DNA from: Desulfuromonadaceae bacterium
Lineage (GTDB): Bacteria; Desulfobacterota; Desulfuromonadia; Desulfuromonadales; Geopsychrobacteraceae
Direction of reading: 5' to 3'
Length of the DNA stretch: 10,901 nt
Assembly (NCBI GenBank): GCA_030639985.1
Contig: DAOWKG010000216.1
Location: 1 to 10,901, forward strand
Made by a program: the position numbers and the translations under genes. Positions 1 to 8,596 of the stretch are shown piece after piece. A model generated the notes under the pieces. The model searched no databases, had not been told where the DNA came from, and was given only the letters and a program-made list of their open reading frames with translations. Every line of letters begins with the position of its first letter. Position 1 is the stretch's first letter.

Positions 1-211
1 CCCATGGCTGCACCGTCATCAAGCGCGCTTCTGGCACTGCCAGGGTTGCAACCTGACTGAGGGGCGTCGGCACACCATAATAATCGACCCTGACATCATC
101 AAGCAGGGCAACACTGGCACGACCGGTACGAACCTTGGTCATATCTTTTTTTAAAGCTTTTACCGCCTTAGCCATCGAGGTACGAGCTTCGCTCAAAACT
201 TCATCAATCAT
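1..211 (-). CDS. frr: ribosome recycling factor, N-terminal part (cut by window edge)
   Basis: Ribosome recycling factor works with EF-G to split the post-termination ribosome in the cytoplasm. The 70 visible residues begin [17 protein letters not shown] and continue through KVRTGRAS (residues 26-33), the conserved basic stretch of RRF helix 1, then [13 protein letters not shown] (43-55) and MTVQPW (65-70), both typical of the family. The remaining roughly 115 residues lie beyond the left edge. The ATG at 211 overlaps the last 8 bases of pyrH. A GAGAGG ribosome binding site sits about 7 bases upstream, inside pyrH, so translation of the two genes is probably coupled. Being last of rpsB-tsf-pyrH-frr is the usual bacterial order. 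The identification is secure; only the 3' part is unseen. Confidence 0.96.
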   Translation of the reverse strand, partial: MIDEVLSEARTSMAKAVKALKKDMTKVRTGRASVALLDDVRVDYYGVPTPLSQVATLAVPEARLMTVQPW

Positions 212-935
212 TATCGTTGCCTCTCTTGACAATGGTTCCAATTTTCTCACCGAGAACTACTTTTTTAATATTGTCACGATGAGTCATATCAAAAATAATC
301 ATTGGCAGGTTATTATCCATACACAACGAGGTAGCGGTAGCATCCATAACCTGTAAGCCTTTTTGCAGAACTTCCAGATATGTCAGAGTTGGCAGTTTAA
401 CCGCATTTTTGTCTTTCATCGGATCAGCTGAATAGACCCCATCGACCTTGGTTGCCTTCAATATAACTTCAGCATTGATTTCCATCGCCCGCAGACTGGC
501 AGCAGTATCGGTAGTAAAATAAGGGTTACCAGTCCCAGCACTAAAGATAACTACCCGCCCTTTTTCGAGATGGCGTACTGCTCGACGACGGATATATGGC
601 TCAGCAACTTGCTGCATATCGATAGCCGACATTACTCGGGTTACGACCCCTTGCTTTTCGAGGGCATCCTGCATTGCCAGGCTGTTCATCACCGTCGCTA
701 ACATCCCCATATAATCGGCACTGGCACGATCCATCCCCTTGGATGAAGCAGCCAGACCACGAAAGATGTTACCGCCACCGATAACCACAGCAACTTCAAC
801 TTCGAGGTCGATAACATCCTTAATCTCGGCAGCAATCCCGTTAATGACATCAGGATCAATCCCATAACCCTGTTCCCCTGCCAGAGCTTCGCCACTTAAC
901 TTCAGTAGAATTCGTTTATACTTTACTGTTTCCAC
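204..935 (-). CDS. pyrH: UMP kinase (uridylate kinase)
   Basis: UMP kinase phosphorylates UMP to UDP with ATP in pyrimidine nucleotide synthesis. It belongs to the amino acid kinase fold and is unrelated to eukaryotic UMP/CMP kinases. The 243-residue product has the usual family length. Visible marks are [12 protein letters not shown] (residues 7-18, phosphate-binding start), [11 protein letters not shown] (50-60), the [17 protein letters not shown] block (76-92), [12 protein letters not shown] (135-146), [13 protein letters not shown] (160-172) and the MDATATSLC region (197-205). I chose the GTG at 935 because AGGAG lies 6 bases before it and because the family starts here. Upstream reading to 995 has no supporting binding site and would add 20 unconserved residues. 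It lies 82 bp after tsf and overlaps frr by 8 bases. Function is very likely intact. Confidence 0.97.
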   Translation of the reverse strand: METVKYKRILLKLSGEALAGEQGYGIDPDVINGIAAEIKDVIDLEVEVAVVIGGGNIFRGLAASSKGMDRASADYMGMLATVMNSLAMQDALEKQGVVTRVMSAIDMQQVAEPYIRRRAVRHLEKGRVVIFSAGTGNPYFTTDTAASLRAMEINAEVILKATKVDGVYSADPMKDKNAVKLPTLTYLEVLQKGLQVMDATATSLCMDNNLPMIIFDMTHRDNIKKVVLGEKIGTIVKRGNDND

Positions 936-962
936 AACAGACTCCTGCCGAATAAAGTTTTT

Positions 963-1005
963 TTGCAGGCATGGGCACAAATATTGGCAGCCCACACACC
1001 TGCAA
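963..1005 (-). other. imperfect hairpin in the tsf-pyrH spacer
   Basis: On the minus strand TTGCAGG (1005-999) pairs with CCTGCAA (969-963), and TGGGC (994-990) pairs with GCCCA (976-972). A small unequal internal loop lies between the two paired segments and a 13-base AT-rich loop (977-989) closes the hairpin. A-rich rather than T-rich sequence follows, so it is not a standard intrinsic terminator. It may be an mRNA stability or pausing structure between the two coding regions. I base this only on pairing. Confidence 0.35.
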
Positions 1006-1017
1006 GCATCAAGGTTA

Positions 1018-1926
1018 TTATTTATTCATAGCCGCAACTTCGGCAGCAAAATCGTCTTGTTTTTTCTCGATACCTTCACCCAGCTGATAACGGCTATAGC
1101 TGTTCAATTTAATCTCGGTGCCGAGTTCCTTGCCCAGAGCGGCAACCAGCTTGCCAACCTTTTGGTCGGGATCTATGACAAAAGCCTGCTCGAGCAGACA
1201 TACTTCGCCAAAATATTTATTGATCTGACCCAAAATGATCTTATCAACAATCTGTTCCGGCTTGCCACTATCAATTGCCTTAACCCGCATAATATCTTTT
1301 TCTTTAGCAACGATATCGGCAGGAACGCTATCACGGTCAAGGTACTGTGGGGCAGCAGCAGCAACGTGCATTGCCAGTTGTTTCCCTAATGCTGCTACTT
1401 TTTCATCGGTGGACTCGGTTTGCAATTCCACCAATACACCAATTTTACCGGCACCGTGAACATATGAAGTAACCGCACCTTTGCCGGCATCAATACGGGC
1501 AAAACGACGGATGCTCATATTCTCGCCAATGGTAGCAATTTGATGGGTCAATTCTTCGGCAACAGTACGACCGGTACCGGGGTAGTCAAGTCCCTTAAGG
1601 GCATCAACATCAGCAGCAGCATTGGCAAGAACTACGTCTTTAACGCCCGCAACAAAAGCTTGAAAATCGGCATTTTTTGCAACAAAATCGGTTTCAGCGT
1701 TAAGCTCAACCATAGCACCAATGGAACCAGCAGAATCGGCCACTACGGCACCTTCTGAGGCAACTCGGCCAGATTTTTTGGCAGCCGAGGAAAGTCCTTT
1801 TTTACGCAAAAAATCGACTGCCTCCTCCATGTTGCCAGAAGTTTCAGTCAATGCTTTTTTACAATCCATCATTCCTGCTCCGGTTTTTTTACGCAACTCG
1901 GAGACCATTGCTGCAGTAATACTCAC
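1018..1926 (-). CDS. tsf: translation elongation factor Ts
   Basis: EF-Ts is the nucleotide exchange factor that releases GDP from EF-Tu so it can reload with GTP. The 302-residue product starts [20 protein letters not shown], the N-terminal UBA-like domain that contacts EF-Tu. It then has DCKKAL (21-26), and [12 protein letters not shown] (74-85) with the TDFV motif that inserts near the EF-Tu nucleotide site. Two core repeats follow, at roughly 60-150 and 155-280, the second with GKIGVLVEL (160-168). I chose the GTG at 1926 because GGAGG lies about 7 bases upstream and the family begins with this sequence; reading to 1974 adds 16 unconserved residues. The length is that of the long EF-Ts form, as in E. 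coli, rather than the shorter form of about 200 residues found in some bacteria. It follows rpsB after 132 bp. Confidence 0.97.
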   Translation of the reverse strand: MSITAAMVSELRKKTGAGMMDCKKALTETSGNMEEAVDFLRKKGLSSAAKKSGRVASEGAVVADSAGSIGAMVELNAETDFVAKNADFQAFVAGVKDVVLANAAADVDALKGLDYPGTGRTVAEELTHQIATIGENMSIRRFARIDAGKGAVTSYVHGAGKIGVLVELQTESTDEKVAALGKQLAMHVAAAAPQYLDRDSVPADIVAKEKDIMRVKAIDSGKPEQIVDKIILGQINKYFGEVCLLEQAFVIDPDQKVGKLVAALGKELGTEIKLNSYSRYQLGEGIEKKQDDFAAEVAAMNK

Positions 1927-1952
1927 GATCTTTCCTCCATAATTTTTGTAAG

Positions 1953-1969
1953 GCGGGAATATTACCCGC
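1953..1969 (-). other. short inverted repeat upstream of tsf
   Basis: GCGGG and CCCGC (five pairs) enclose a seven-base AT loop. It ends about 15 bases before the GGAGG ribosome binding site of tsf. It is close enough to influence tsf translation but short. I see only the pairing, and no partner is evident. Confidence 0.3.
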
Positions 1970-1982
1970 GACATATATTTCT

Positions 1983-2013
1983 GTTAAACAAATGGCCGAG
2001 CCAAAGCCCGGCC
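1983..2013 (-). terminator. GC-rich hairpin with T-rich tail between rpsB and tsf
   Basis: Read on the minus strand, GGCCGGGC (2013-2006) pairs with GCTCGGCC (2001-1994) over eight pairs, one of them G-T. The four-base loop is TTTG. ATTTGTTTAA follows, a tract that is T-rich but interrupted. This is the shape of a leaky intrinsic terminator. It would lower tsf, pyrH and frr transcription relative to rpsB, as expected when S2 is needed in ribosomal amounts. A second role in mRNA processing is possible. The strength of termination cannot be judged by eye. Confidence 0.55.
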
Positions 2014-2058
2014 ACCGGCCTGTTCAATTATTTTTTATCAAAAACCCAAGCAGTAACT

Positions 2059-2892
2059 TTACTCGGCTGCAGGTGCTTCCGGAGCAGCTTCCTTCTCAGG
2101 TGCTGGAGCTGGAGCAGCAGCTTCTTTCTCAGGAGCTGGAGCAGCAGCTGAAATGACTTCTACAACTGGCTCATCCTTACCCTCTGCTGCAGTCTGCTTC
2201 TTGTCTTTACGGCGTTGACCACCTTCGATACAAGCTTCGGCCATTTTTGAAGCAAACAGACGAATAGCACGGATGGCATCATCATTACCGGGGATAACAT
2301 AATCGATATTATCGGGATCACAGTTGGTATCAACTACCGCAACTACCGGGATACCAAGCTTGTTCGCTTCCTGTACCGCAATAACCTCTTTTTTGGGATC
2401 AATAATAAAAATAGCGCCGGGCAACTTGGTCATATGTTTGATACCACCAAGGTTTTTTTCCAGTTTCTCGCGTTGCCGCTCGAGCTGCAGTGCTTCTTTT
2501 TTGGTGTACTGCTCGATAGTACCATCAGCAACCATCGCCTCAATCTTTTTCAGACGATCGATACTGGCTTTGATGGTAGCAAAGTTGGTCATCATGCCAC
2601 CTAACCAGCGATTATTGACAAAATACTGCTCGGCACGCAAAGACTCTTCTTTGATGGCATCCTGAGCTTGCTTTTTAGTACCGACAAACAGAACCTTATC
2701 GCCGTTAGCTACAGTATCCTGAATGAACTCGTAGGCAGTCTTAAAATAACGGACGGTCTTCTGTAGGTTGATAATGTAGATACCGTTACGTGCCCCGAAG
2801 ATGTAGGGCTTCATTTTCGGGTTCCAACGCTTGGTCTGATGACCAAAGTGAACGCCAGCTTCTAGCATTTGTTTCATAGTGACTTGTGCCAT
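2059..2892 (-). CDS. rpsB: 30S ribosomal protein S2 with extended acidic Ala/Pro/Glu tail
   Basis: S2 binds late to the head of the 30S subunit and is needed for S1 attachment. The 277-residue product begins [20 protein letters not shown]. It shows the family marks [20 protein letters not shown] (21-40), [11 protein letters not shown] (67-77), [15 protein letters not shown] (90-104), PGAIFIIDP (158-166), [26 protein letters not shown] (185-210) and a basic end near 227-232. From about residue 238 an Ala/Pro/Glu/Lys tail of some 40 residues follows, beyond the 241-residue E. coli length. It carries APAPEKEAA twice (251-259 and 262-270). The ATG at 2892 has AGGAG about 6 bases upstream; the ATG at 2967 has none and adds unconserved sequence. 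It is the first gene of the rpsB-tsf-pyrH-frr block. Confidence 0.98.
   Translation of the reverse strand: MAQVTMKQMLEAGVHFGHQTKRWNPKMKPYIFGARNGIYIINLQKTVRYFKTAYEFIQDTVANGDKVLFVGTKKQAQDAIKEESLRAEQYFVNNRWLGGMMTNFATIKASIDRLKKIEAMVADGTIEQYTKKEALQLERQREKLEKNLGGIKHMTKLPGAIFIIDPKKEVIAVQEANKLGIPVVAVVDTNCDPDNIDYVIPGNDDAIRAIRLFASKMAEACIEGGQRRKDKKQTAAEGKDEPVVEVISAAAPAPEKEAAAPAPAPEKEAAPEAPAAE
2084..2140. repeat. rpsB: 33-bp-offset tandem repeat encoding the S2 tail
   Basis: A 24-bp unit at 2084-2107 recurs at 2117-2140 with 22 of 24 bases identical. The offset is 33 bp, or 11 codons, so the frame is kept. The protein carries APAPEKEAA twice as a result. Copy number of such units could vary between strains without breaking S2. 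Confidence 0.8.
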
Positions 2893-2944
2893 GTTTTTCT
2901 CCTGATCTGGTTTAGTTCCTCCGCCCCGATCTACTCCGGCAAGC

Positions 2945-2961
2945 CCCAATCTTTGATTGAG
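2945..2961 (-). promoter_or_regulatory. hairpin in the rpsB mRNA leader
   Basis: On the minus strand CTCAATC (2961-2955) pairs with GATTGGG (2951-2945), with one G-T pair and the loop AAA. It lies about 53 bases before the rpsB start. Ribosomal protein leaders often carry structures bound by the encoded protein, and S2 represses rpsB-tsf in E. coli. I cannot tell whether this hairpin does so here; I did not recognise a known leader motif. Confidence 0.3.
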
Positions 2962-3008
2962 AACCATCTTACCTGAATCCTGAGACGTGTGAATTGAATA
3001 ACTGCGGA

Positions 3009-3038
3009 TCTATAACACTACTCAGTGGTAGCAGGCAA
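3009..3038 (-). promoter_or_regulatory. candidate sigma-70 promoter for rpsB-tsf-pyrH-frr
   Basis: On the minus strand TTGCCT (3038-3033) and TATAGA (3014-3009) are separated by 18 bp, each matching the consensus at four of six positions. The expected start near 3002 would give a leader of about 110 bases, plausible for a ribosomal protein operon. An inverted repeat, CAAGT-N5-ACTTG (3036-3050), overlaps the -35 box and could be an operator. This is by eye only. Confidence 0.35.
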
Positions 3039-3104
3039 GTGAAAAACTTGGGGGAAGTGGTTCCATTACTAGGTGCAAAAGTTACTATTTTCGGAAAAAG
3101 AGAG

Positions 3105-3133
3105 TTTACAGAATCAAGCTTGCATACTAACAT
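3105..3133 (+). promoter_or_regulatory. candidate promoter for lptF-lptG
   Basis: TTTACA (3105-3110) and TAACAT (3128-3133) are 17 bp apart, matching consensus at five and four of six positions. The predicted transcript start, near 3140, is almost at the lptF ATG (3142). No Shine-Dalgarno sequence is visible before that ATG, which would fit a leaderless or nearly leaderless mRNA. Both observations are weak on their own. Confidence 0.3.
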
Positions 3134-3141
3134 GCGCCACC

Positions 3142-4329
3142 ATGACAGTCTTACGCATTCATCGCTATATTCTCCGGGAAATTATTACCCCAACCGCCCT
3201 CAGTCTGGTAATTTTCACTTTTGTCCTACTGATGGGGAAGATACCTACGTTGGCTGAATTGGTGATTAATAAAGGGGTTCCAGCGGCCCAAATAGTTCAG
3301 CTTTTCGGTTATTTATTGCCTACGTTTTTCAGTATTACCTTCCCACTGTCATTTCTGCTGGGCATTCTCCTTGCCTTTGGACGTTTATCTGCTGACAGCG
3401 AATTCATTGCCCTTAAGGCTTCTGGTGTCAGCCTTTACTCTTTGGTTAAACCAGTTTTGCTGCTGGCATTTTTTTTCAGTTTAATAACTATTTGCATTAC
3501 TACAACCATCGAACCAGCCAGTAAGGCAGCCTTTAAAAGCAAACTGTTTGAAATTGCCTCTAGCAGTGCCAGCATTAACATTAAACCAGGGGTATTTAAT
3601 GATAAATTTGCCGGCATTGTCCTTTATGCTCGAGGAGTGGATGAAATCCACAACACGATGGCAGATGTTTTTATTTCTGATGAACGTAATGGCGAAACCC
3701 CTGCCACGATTACCGCCCAACGAGGGCAACTTATTTCGAATCAGGGTCAATACAGTCTGACATTGAGACTTAGCGATGGCAATATTCACCGCCATCCACG
3801 TAGCGATAAGCAGGCAACCTACCAGACCATCAGCTTTACCAACTATGACATCAATCTTGATATCGGTGCGCAGTTAAGCAAAAGACAACTCAGACGCTCA
3901 CGATCTGAACTATCGTGGGGTGAATTAAATGATAAAATCGAGCAGACTAATGCGGGTCGGAAGAAATTTGAGATGGAGGCAGAAAAACATCAACGGATAG
4001 TAATTGCGTTCGCACCTTTGGTCCTGGTTTTAGTCGGCATCCCCCTGGGATTACAATCGCAACGTTCTGGCAAAGGTGCAGGTTTTGCCCTGGGATTGAT
4101 GGTTTTCATGATCTACTACCTGATCCTTAAATTTGCCCTTAATATTGCAGTCGAAGGCTTCTTACCGGCGGCGCTCACCATGTGGCTACCGAACCTGATT
4201 TTTTTGTTGGGTGGTATCTGGTTTATACACCGCACCGCAACCGAAAAACCACTACAGGTTCTTGACCTGCCACGCAAATTTATAAAACGACTACTATCTA
4301 ACCGCAACAAAGACAGAAAAAAATTATGA
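3142..4329 (+). CDS. lptF: LPS export permease subunit LptF (YjgP/YjgQ family)
   Basis: LptF pairs with LptG in the inner membrane. With the LptB ATPase they form the ABC machine that lifts LPS from the membrane onto the LptC-LptA bridge. The 395-residue product starts MTVLRIHRYILREII. Hydrophobic segments lie near residues 15-32, 55-80, 103-121, 287-304, 315-336 and 346-362, six in all. A periplasmic beta-rich domain (about 125-280) sits between the third and fourth, as the family requires. RLSADSEFIALKASGVSLYSL (81-101) is the coupling-helix region that docks to LptB. The start is placed at 3142 by family length; no clear ribosome binding site precedes it, and the in-frame GTG at 3073 would add 23 unlikely residues. 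The gene overlaps lptG by 4 bp. The basic tail (380-395) is longer than I would expect. F versus G is assigned by gene order and similarity of pattern. Confidence 0.9.
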   Translation: MTVLRIHRYILREIITPTALSLVIFTFVLLMGKIPTLAELVINKGVPAAQIVQLFGYLLPTFFSITFPLSFLLGILLAFGRLSADSEFIALKASGVSLYSLVKPVLLLAFFFSLITICITTTIEPASKAAFKSKLFEIASSSASINIKPGVFNDKFAGIVLYARGVDEIHNTMADVFISDERNGETPATITAQRGQLISNQGQYSLTLRLSDGNIHRHPRSDKQATYQTISFTNYDINLDIGAQLSKRQLRRSRSELSWGELNDKIEQTNAGRKKFEMEAEKHQRIVIAFAPLVLVLVGIPLGLQSQRSGKGAGFALGLMVFMIYYLILKFALNIAVEGFLPAALTMWLPNLIFLLGGIWFIHRTATEKPLQVLDLPRKFIKRLLSNRNKDRKKL

Positions 4330-5408
4330 GGACTCTCGATCTATTTTTACTCAAACACTTCACCCGCATTCTGTCACTTTGTATAGCAGCGTTTGTCGGC
4401 ATCTACCTACTGATAGACTTTTTTGAAAAAGTTGATGATTTTATTGAGCACCACGCCGTACCGACAGATTACTTGGTTTATTTTGTCAACAACGTCCCCT
4501 TTATTTTCATTCAAATTTTACCTCTAGCTATCATGACCACCATGGTACTGACTCTTGGCGGGCTCGGTCGCACTAACGAAATTACCGCCATGCGTGCCTG
4601 TGGAGTCAGCCTCTGGAGAATTGTACAGCCCCTGATGGCACTGACACTGCTACTTTCATTTTTGTTCTTATTGTTAAATGAGTTTGTTATCCCAGCAAAT
4701 ACCAAACAATTGAATTATCTTTGGGAGATAAAATTAAAGGGCAAACGGCAACACCAACTTACCCATAGTGAAATCTGGTACCGCAACAATAACAGAATCA
4801 TCAATATCGCCATTGTCGATCCGCAAAAAGCACAGTTACACGGCCTTACAATCTTCTATTTTGATGAGCAACAAAAAATAAAGAAACGGCAGGACGCCAA
4901 GGTTGCTAACTTTGAAAACGGCAACTGGCAGGCAAAGGGCTTAGTTGAGAGAACATTTGATAGTAAGACGGGTGATTTAATCGAGGTTACCAACCTTGCC
5001 AATCAAACGATTGATATTGATCGCCAACTCGAAGATTTTTCTGCCCAGCAAAATCTTAACAATGAACTTAATTTTCAGCAACTAGCTGCGATGGCAACAA
5101 AACTCGAGCAAGAAGGGTACGATGCAACCCGGCAACAAGTCGACATGCACAATCGAATAGCAACGCCATTTACGTGCCTGATCATGGGTTTTCTGGGGGT
5201 TCCTTTCGCCCTCCAACGGGGAAGAAACAGCAATATAGCTCTTGGTATTGGACTGAGCCTGGGGATCGGGGTTATCTATTTCATCATCCAGTCACTGGTA
5301 ACCGCTTTTGGCTACGCCAATGCAGTCCCACCCTTTATTGCCGCCTGGACCACCAATTTCATCTTTCTCCTATTTGGCATCTGGCTACTGTTGAATGTAA
5401 ACGAATAA
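4326..5408 (+). CDS. lptG: LPS export permease subunit LptG (YjgP/YjgQ family)
   Basis: This is the second transmembrane subunit of the LptB2FG exporter, partner of LptF. The 360-residue product begins MRTLDLFLLKHFTRILSLCI. Membrane segments lie near residues 14-32, 56-80, 100-120, 279-296, 303-326 and 338-357. The periplasmic domain between the third and fourth spans about 125-275. GRTNEITAMRACGVSLWRI (81-99) is the cytoplasmic coupling segment. NRIATPFTCLIMGFLGVPFA (276-295) matches the C-terminal family pattern. Its ATG lies in the lptF stop (ATGA), so the two subunits are probably translationally coupled for equal amounts. No lptB, lptC or lptA gene is in the window, so these must be elsewhere. 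A strong hairpin starts two bases after the stop codon. Confidence 0.92.
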   Translation: MRTLDLFLLKHFTRILSLCIAAFVGIYLLIDFFEKVDDFIEHHAVPTDYLVYFVNNVPFIFIQILPLAIMTTMVLTLGGLGRTNEITAMRACGVSLWRIVQPLMALTLLLSFLFLLLNEFVIPANTKQLNYLWEIKLKGKRQHQLTHSEIWYRNNNRIINIAIVDPQKAQLHGLTIFYFDEQQKIKKRQDAKVANFENGNWQAKGLVERTFDSKTGDLIEVTNLANQTIDIDRQLEDFSAQQNLNNELNFQQLAAMATKLEQEGYDATRQQVDMHNRIATPFTCLIMGFLGVPFALQRGRNSNIALGIGLSLGIGVIYFIIQSLVTAFGYANAVPPFIAAWTTNFIFLLFGIWLLLNVNE

Positions 5409-5409
5409 C

Positions 5410-5453
5410 GCAAACAGCAAAGCCCCGACTTAGGCCGAGGCTTTGCTGTTTGC
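5410..5453. terminator. two-way hairpin terminator between lptG and ahcY
   Basis: Bases 5410-5424 and 5439-5453 form a perfect 15-bp inverted repeat (GCAAACAGCAAAGCC and its complement) around a 14-base centre. That centre can add two more pairs after one mismatch. The stem begins just past the lptG stop. T-rich sequence follows on both sides, better on the minus strand (GTTATTCGTTTACATT) than on the plus strand (AACTTTAACT). The convergent layout suggests it ends both transcripts. Confidence 0.8.
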
Positions 5454-5495
5454 AACTTTAACTAAAAACAACCATCAACAACTATAAAACACCTA

Positions 5496-6935
5496 TCAAT
5501 AACGATAAGTATCTGGTTTGTACGGCCCGGCAATCGGGATTCCAAGGTACTTGGACTGCTCATCGGTCAACACTGTCAACTTGGCGCCAAGTTTTTGCAG
5601 ATGCAATCTGGCTACCTTTTCATCGAGCAATTTGGGTAGCACATAAACTTTGTTCTCATAATTATCGGGTTTATTAAACAGTTCAATCTGTGCCATTACC
5701 TGATTAGTAAATGAGGCCGACATCACAAAACTTGGATGACCAGTAGCACAACCTAGATTAAGCAACCGCCCTTCGGCCAGGACAATTACACCGTGACCAT
5801 CTTCAAAGAGCCAGCGATCAACCTGTGGCTTAATATTTTCTCGGACAACTGAAGCATCCCGCTCGACCGCAATCATCTCAATTTCGTTATCAAAATGACC
5901 AATATTACCGACGATGGCATTGTTTTTCATCTGCCGCATATGATCTAGAGTGATGATATTTTTATTACCGGTGGTGGTCACATAGATATCGGCATAATCG
6001 AGGACATCCTCAACCCGTTTAACTTCATACCCTTCCATGAGCGCCTGCAAGGCACAAATAGGATCAATTTCGGTAACAATCACCCTGGCGCCTTGACCAC
6101 GCAATGACTGACAGCACCCCTTACCGACATCACCATAACCACAGACAACGGCAACCTTACCTGAAATCATAACGTCGGTTGCCCGCATAATGCCGTCGAC
6201 CAAGGAATGGCGACAACCGTAAACATTGTCAAATTTTGACTTGGTTACCGAATCGTTGACGTTCATTGCTGGAAACAGCAAGCTACCATCTTCGGCCATC
6301 TGATAAAGACGATGAACTCCAGTGGTAGTTTCCTCGGTAACCCCTTTGATCTCAGTTGCTGTTTTGGACCACTGCCCCGGCTTCGCTGCAATTGATTTTT
6401 CCAGGGTTTTCACCAGTTCACACCAATCTTCGGGATCATCATCAGAGAGGGTCGGAACACCATCTTTTTCCCACTCGTTACCCTTCAATACAAACATGGT
6501 TGCATCGCCGCCATCATCGAGAATCATGTTGGCAAACTCACCGTTCGGCCACACTAATGCCTGCTCGGTACACCACCAGTACTCTTCCAGCGTCTCCCCT
6601 TTCCAAGCATAGACGGGAACCCCTTGAGGATCAGTTACGGTACCCTCTGGACCAATGGCAATTGCTGCCGCAGCATGGTCTTGGGTAGAAAAAATATTAC
6701 AGGAACACCAGCGCACCTGCGCACCTAGATCAATCAGCGTCTCAATCAATACAGCGGTCTGAATAGTCATATGTAAAGAACCGGTAATCCGTGCTCCCCG
6801 CAATGGGTATTGACCTGCATATTCTTTCCGCAAAGACATTAAGCCGGGCATCTCTTCCTGAGCTAGAACGATTTCCTTACGCCCCCACTCGGCATCAGCA
6901 AGATCATTCACTTTAAAATCGGTAAAATTTGACAC
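5496..6935 (-). CDS. ahcY: adenosylhomocysteinase (S-adenosyl-L-homocysteine hydrolase)
   Basis: The enzyme reversibly splits S-adenosylhomocysteine, the product of SAM-dependent methylation, into adenosine and homocysteine using bound NAD. It acts in the cytoplasm, in the activated methyl cycle. The 479-residue product shows [20 protein letters not shown] (47-66), [15 protein letters not shown] (77-91), [20 protein letters not shown] (225-244, with the catalytic lysine region), the Rossmann loop GYGDVGKG (266-273), [10 protein letters not shown] (343-352), [17 protein letters not shown] (393-409) and the C-terminal YKPDTYRY that closes the neighbouring NAD site. It has the extra stretch around 150-190 seen in many bacterial forms. 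I chose the GTG at 6935 because AAGGAG lies 8 bases upstream; reading to 7028 adds 31 unconserved residues. No methyltransferase, metK or metH lies beside it. No SAH riboswitch is evident upstream. Confidence 0.97.
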   Translation of the reverse strand: MSNFTDFKVNDLADAEWGRKEIVLAQEEMPGLMSLRKEYAGQYPLRGARITGSLHMTIQTAVLIETLIDLGAQVRWCSCNIFSTQDHAAAAIAIGPEGTVTDPQGVPVYAWKGETLEEYWWCTEQALVWPNGEFANMILDDGGDATMFVLKGNEWEKDGVPTLSDDDPEDWCELVKTLEKSIAAKPGQWSKTATEIKGVTEETTTGVHRLYQMAEDGSLLFPAMNVNDSVTKSKFDNVYGCRHSLVDGIMRATDVMISGKVAVVCGYGDVGKGCCQSLRGQGARVIVTEIDPICALQALMEGYEVKRVEDVLDYADIYVTTTGNKNIITLDHMRQMKNNAIVGNIGHFDNEIEMIAVERDASVVRENIKPQVDRWLFEDGHGVIVLAEGRLLNLGCATGHPSFVMSASFTNQVMAQIELFNKPDNYENKVYVLPKLLDEKVARLHLQKLGAKLTVLTDEQSKYLGIPIAGPYKPDTYRY

Positions 6936-6990
6936 GTGGTTTTCTCCTTTTGATTCGATATCTAAAATCACGAGAAACTTGTTTAACACG

Positions 6991-6996
6991 ATTGTA
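6991..6996 (-). promoter_or_regulatory. candidate -10 box for ahcY
   Basis: TACAAT on the minus strand matches the sigma-70 -10 consensus at five of six positions and would give a leader of about 50 bases before the ahcY GTG. The -35 region 17 bp upstream (TTATGG) is poor, so the promoter may be weak or activator-dependent. The rest of the 299-bp ahcY-eno spacer shows only the eno signals listed separately. Confidence 0.3.
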
Positions 6997-7139
6997 CTAT
7001 TCTTAACAAGTTGCCATAACCGAACCAATTATCTAATTTAAGCCACTCCTGCAAGCAACTTTTTCCCTACCAATATACAACCACACACCGGTTCAAATTT
7101 AATACCGACAAAAGCCCTTTATTTTCCTCAATCATGTGC

Positions 7140-7145
7140 TATAAA
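7140..7145 (+). promoter_or_regulatory. candidate extended -10 box for eno
   Basis: TATAAA is preceded by TGTGC, giving a TG-like extended -10 element, and matches the hexamer consensus at five of six positions. No good -35 box is seen 16-18 bp upstream. Transcription would start near 7152 and give a leader of about 80 bases. ACCGACA (7104-7110) and TGTCGGT (7167-7173) form a distant inverted repeat around the box, which may be coincidental. Confidence 0.35.
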
Positions 7146-7171
7146 TATTTCTGTGCCATTTCTTACTGTCG

Positions 7172-7193
7172 GTTCTGAATTCATATTCGGAAC
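7172..7193 (+). promoter_or_regulatory. hairpin in the eno leader
   Basis: GTTCTGAAT (7172-7180) pairs with ATTCGGAAC (7185-7193) over nine pairs, one of them G-T, around the loop TCAT. A short T run (CTAACTTTT) follows, so it could attenuate transcription or protect the mRNA 5' end. It lies about 30 bases before the AAGGGG ribosome binding site of eno, leaving the site itself free. Confidence 0.45.
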
Positions 7194-7198
7194 GCTAA

Positions 7199-8521
<1,323 letters not shown>

Positions 8522-8527
8522 AAGATT

Positions 8528-8539
8528 GTCAGATCTGAC
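8528..8539. repeat. perfect 12-bp palindrome after eno
   Basis: GTCAGATCTGAC is its own complement and lies 7 bases after the eno stop, just ahead of the main terminator palindrome. It might be a protein binding site or chance. No second copy was noticed in the window. Confidence 0.4.
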
Positions 8540-8554
8540 GAATCGTAGCGAAAA

Positions 8555-8596
8555 ATAAAAAGGGGGGATCGAATTAATTCGATCCCCCCTTTTTAT
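8555..8596. terminator. perfect 42-bp palindrome, two-way terminator between eno and the 135-aa gene
   Basis: Each arm is 21 bases: ATAAAAAGGGGGGATCGAATT on the left and its exact complement on the right. As RNA, the G6/C6 part forms a strong stem with an A/T-rich tip, flanked by A5 on one side and T5 on the other. It is therefore a textbook intrinsic terminator read either way. It serves eno on the plus strand and the gene ending at 8596 on the minus strand. The last base of that gene's TGA stop is the first paired base on its side. Confidence 0.93.

Noticed and set aside
936..995. N-terminal extension of pyrH to 995.
   Set aside because: The GTG at 935 has an AGGAG at correct spacing and matches the family start; the extension crosses the intergenic hairpin.
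1057..1389. Open frame of 110 codons antisense to tsf, and similar frames inside rpsB, ahcY and eno.
   Set aside because: They are shadows of conserved genes on the other strand, with no independent start signals.
3018..3050. tRNA-like stretch: D-arm-like CTAC-TCAGTG-GTAG followed by a CAAGT/ACTTG stem.
   Set aside because: No matching acceptor stem, no T-arm with GGTTCGA and no CCA end at the right spacing, so it is not a tRNA gene.
2994..3257. Open frame of 87 codons overlapping the lptF start.
   Set aside because: It overlaps lptF in another frame, lacks a ribosome binding site and its translation shows no domain-like pattern.
6936..7100. SAH riboswitch upstream of ahcY.
   Set aside because: The conserved core of the known ahcY-associated motif was not recognised in the leader, and the likely 5' untranslated region is only about 50 bases.
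8538..8554. Similarity of CGAATCGTAGCGAAAA after eno to CGAATCGTAACGAGAAAA in the 9377-9544 element (about 9398-9415), suggesting a second partial copy.
   Set aside because: The match is under 20 bases with gaps and no terminal repeat is present, so it is too short to call.
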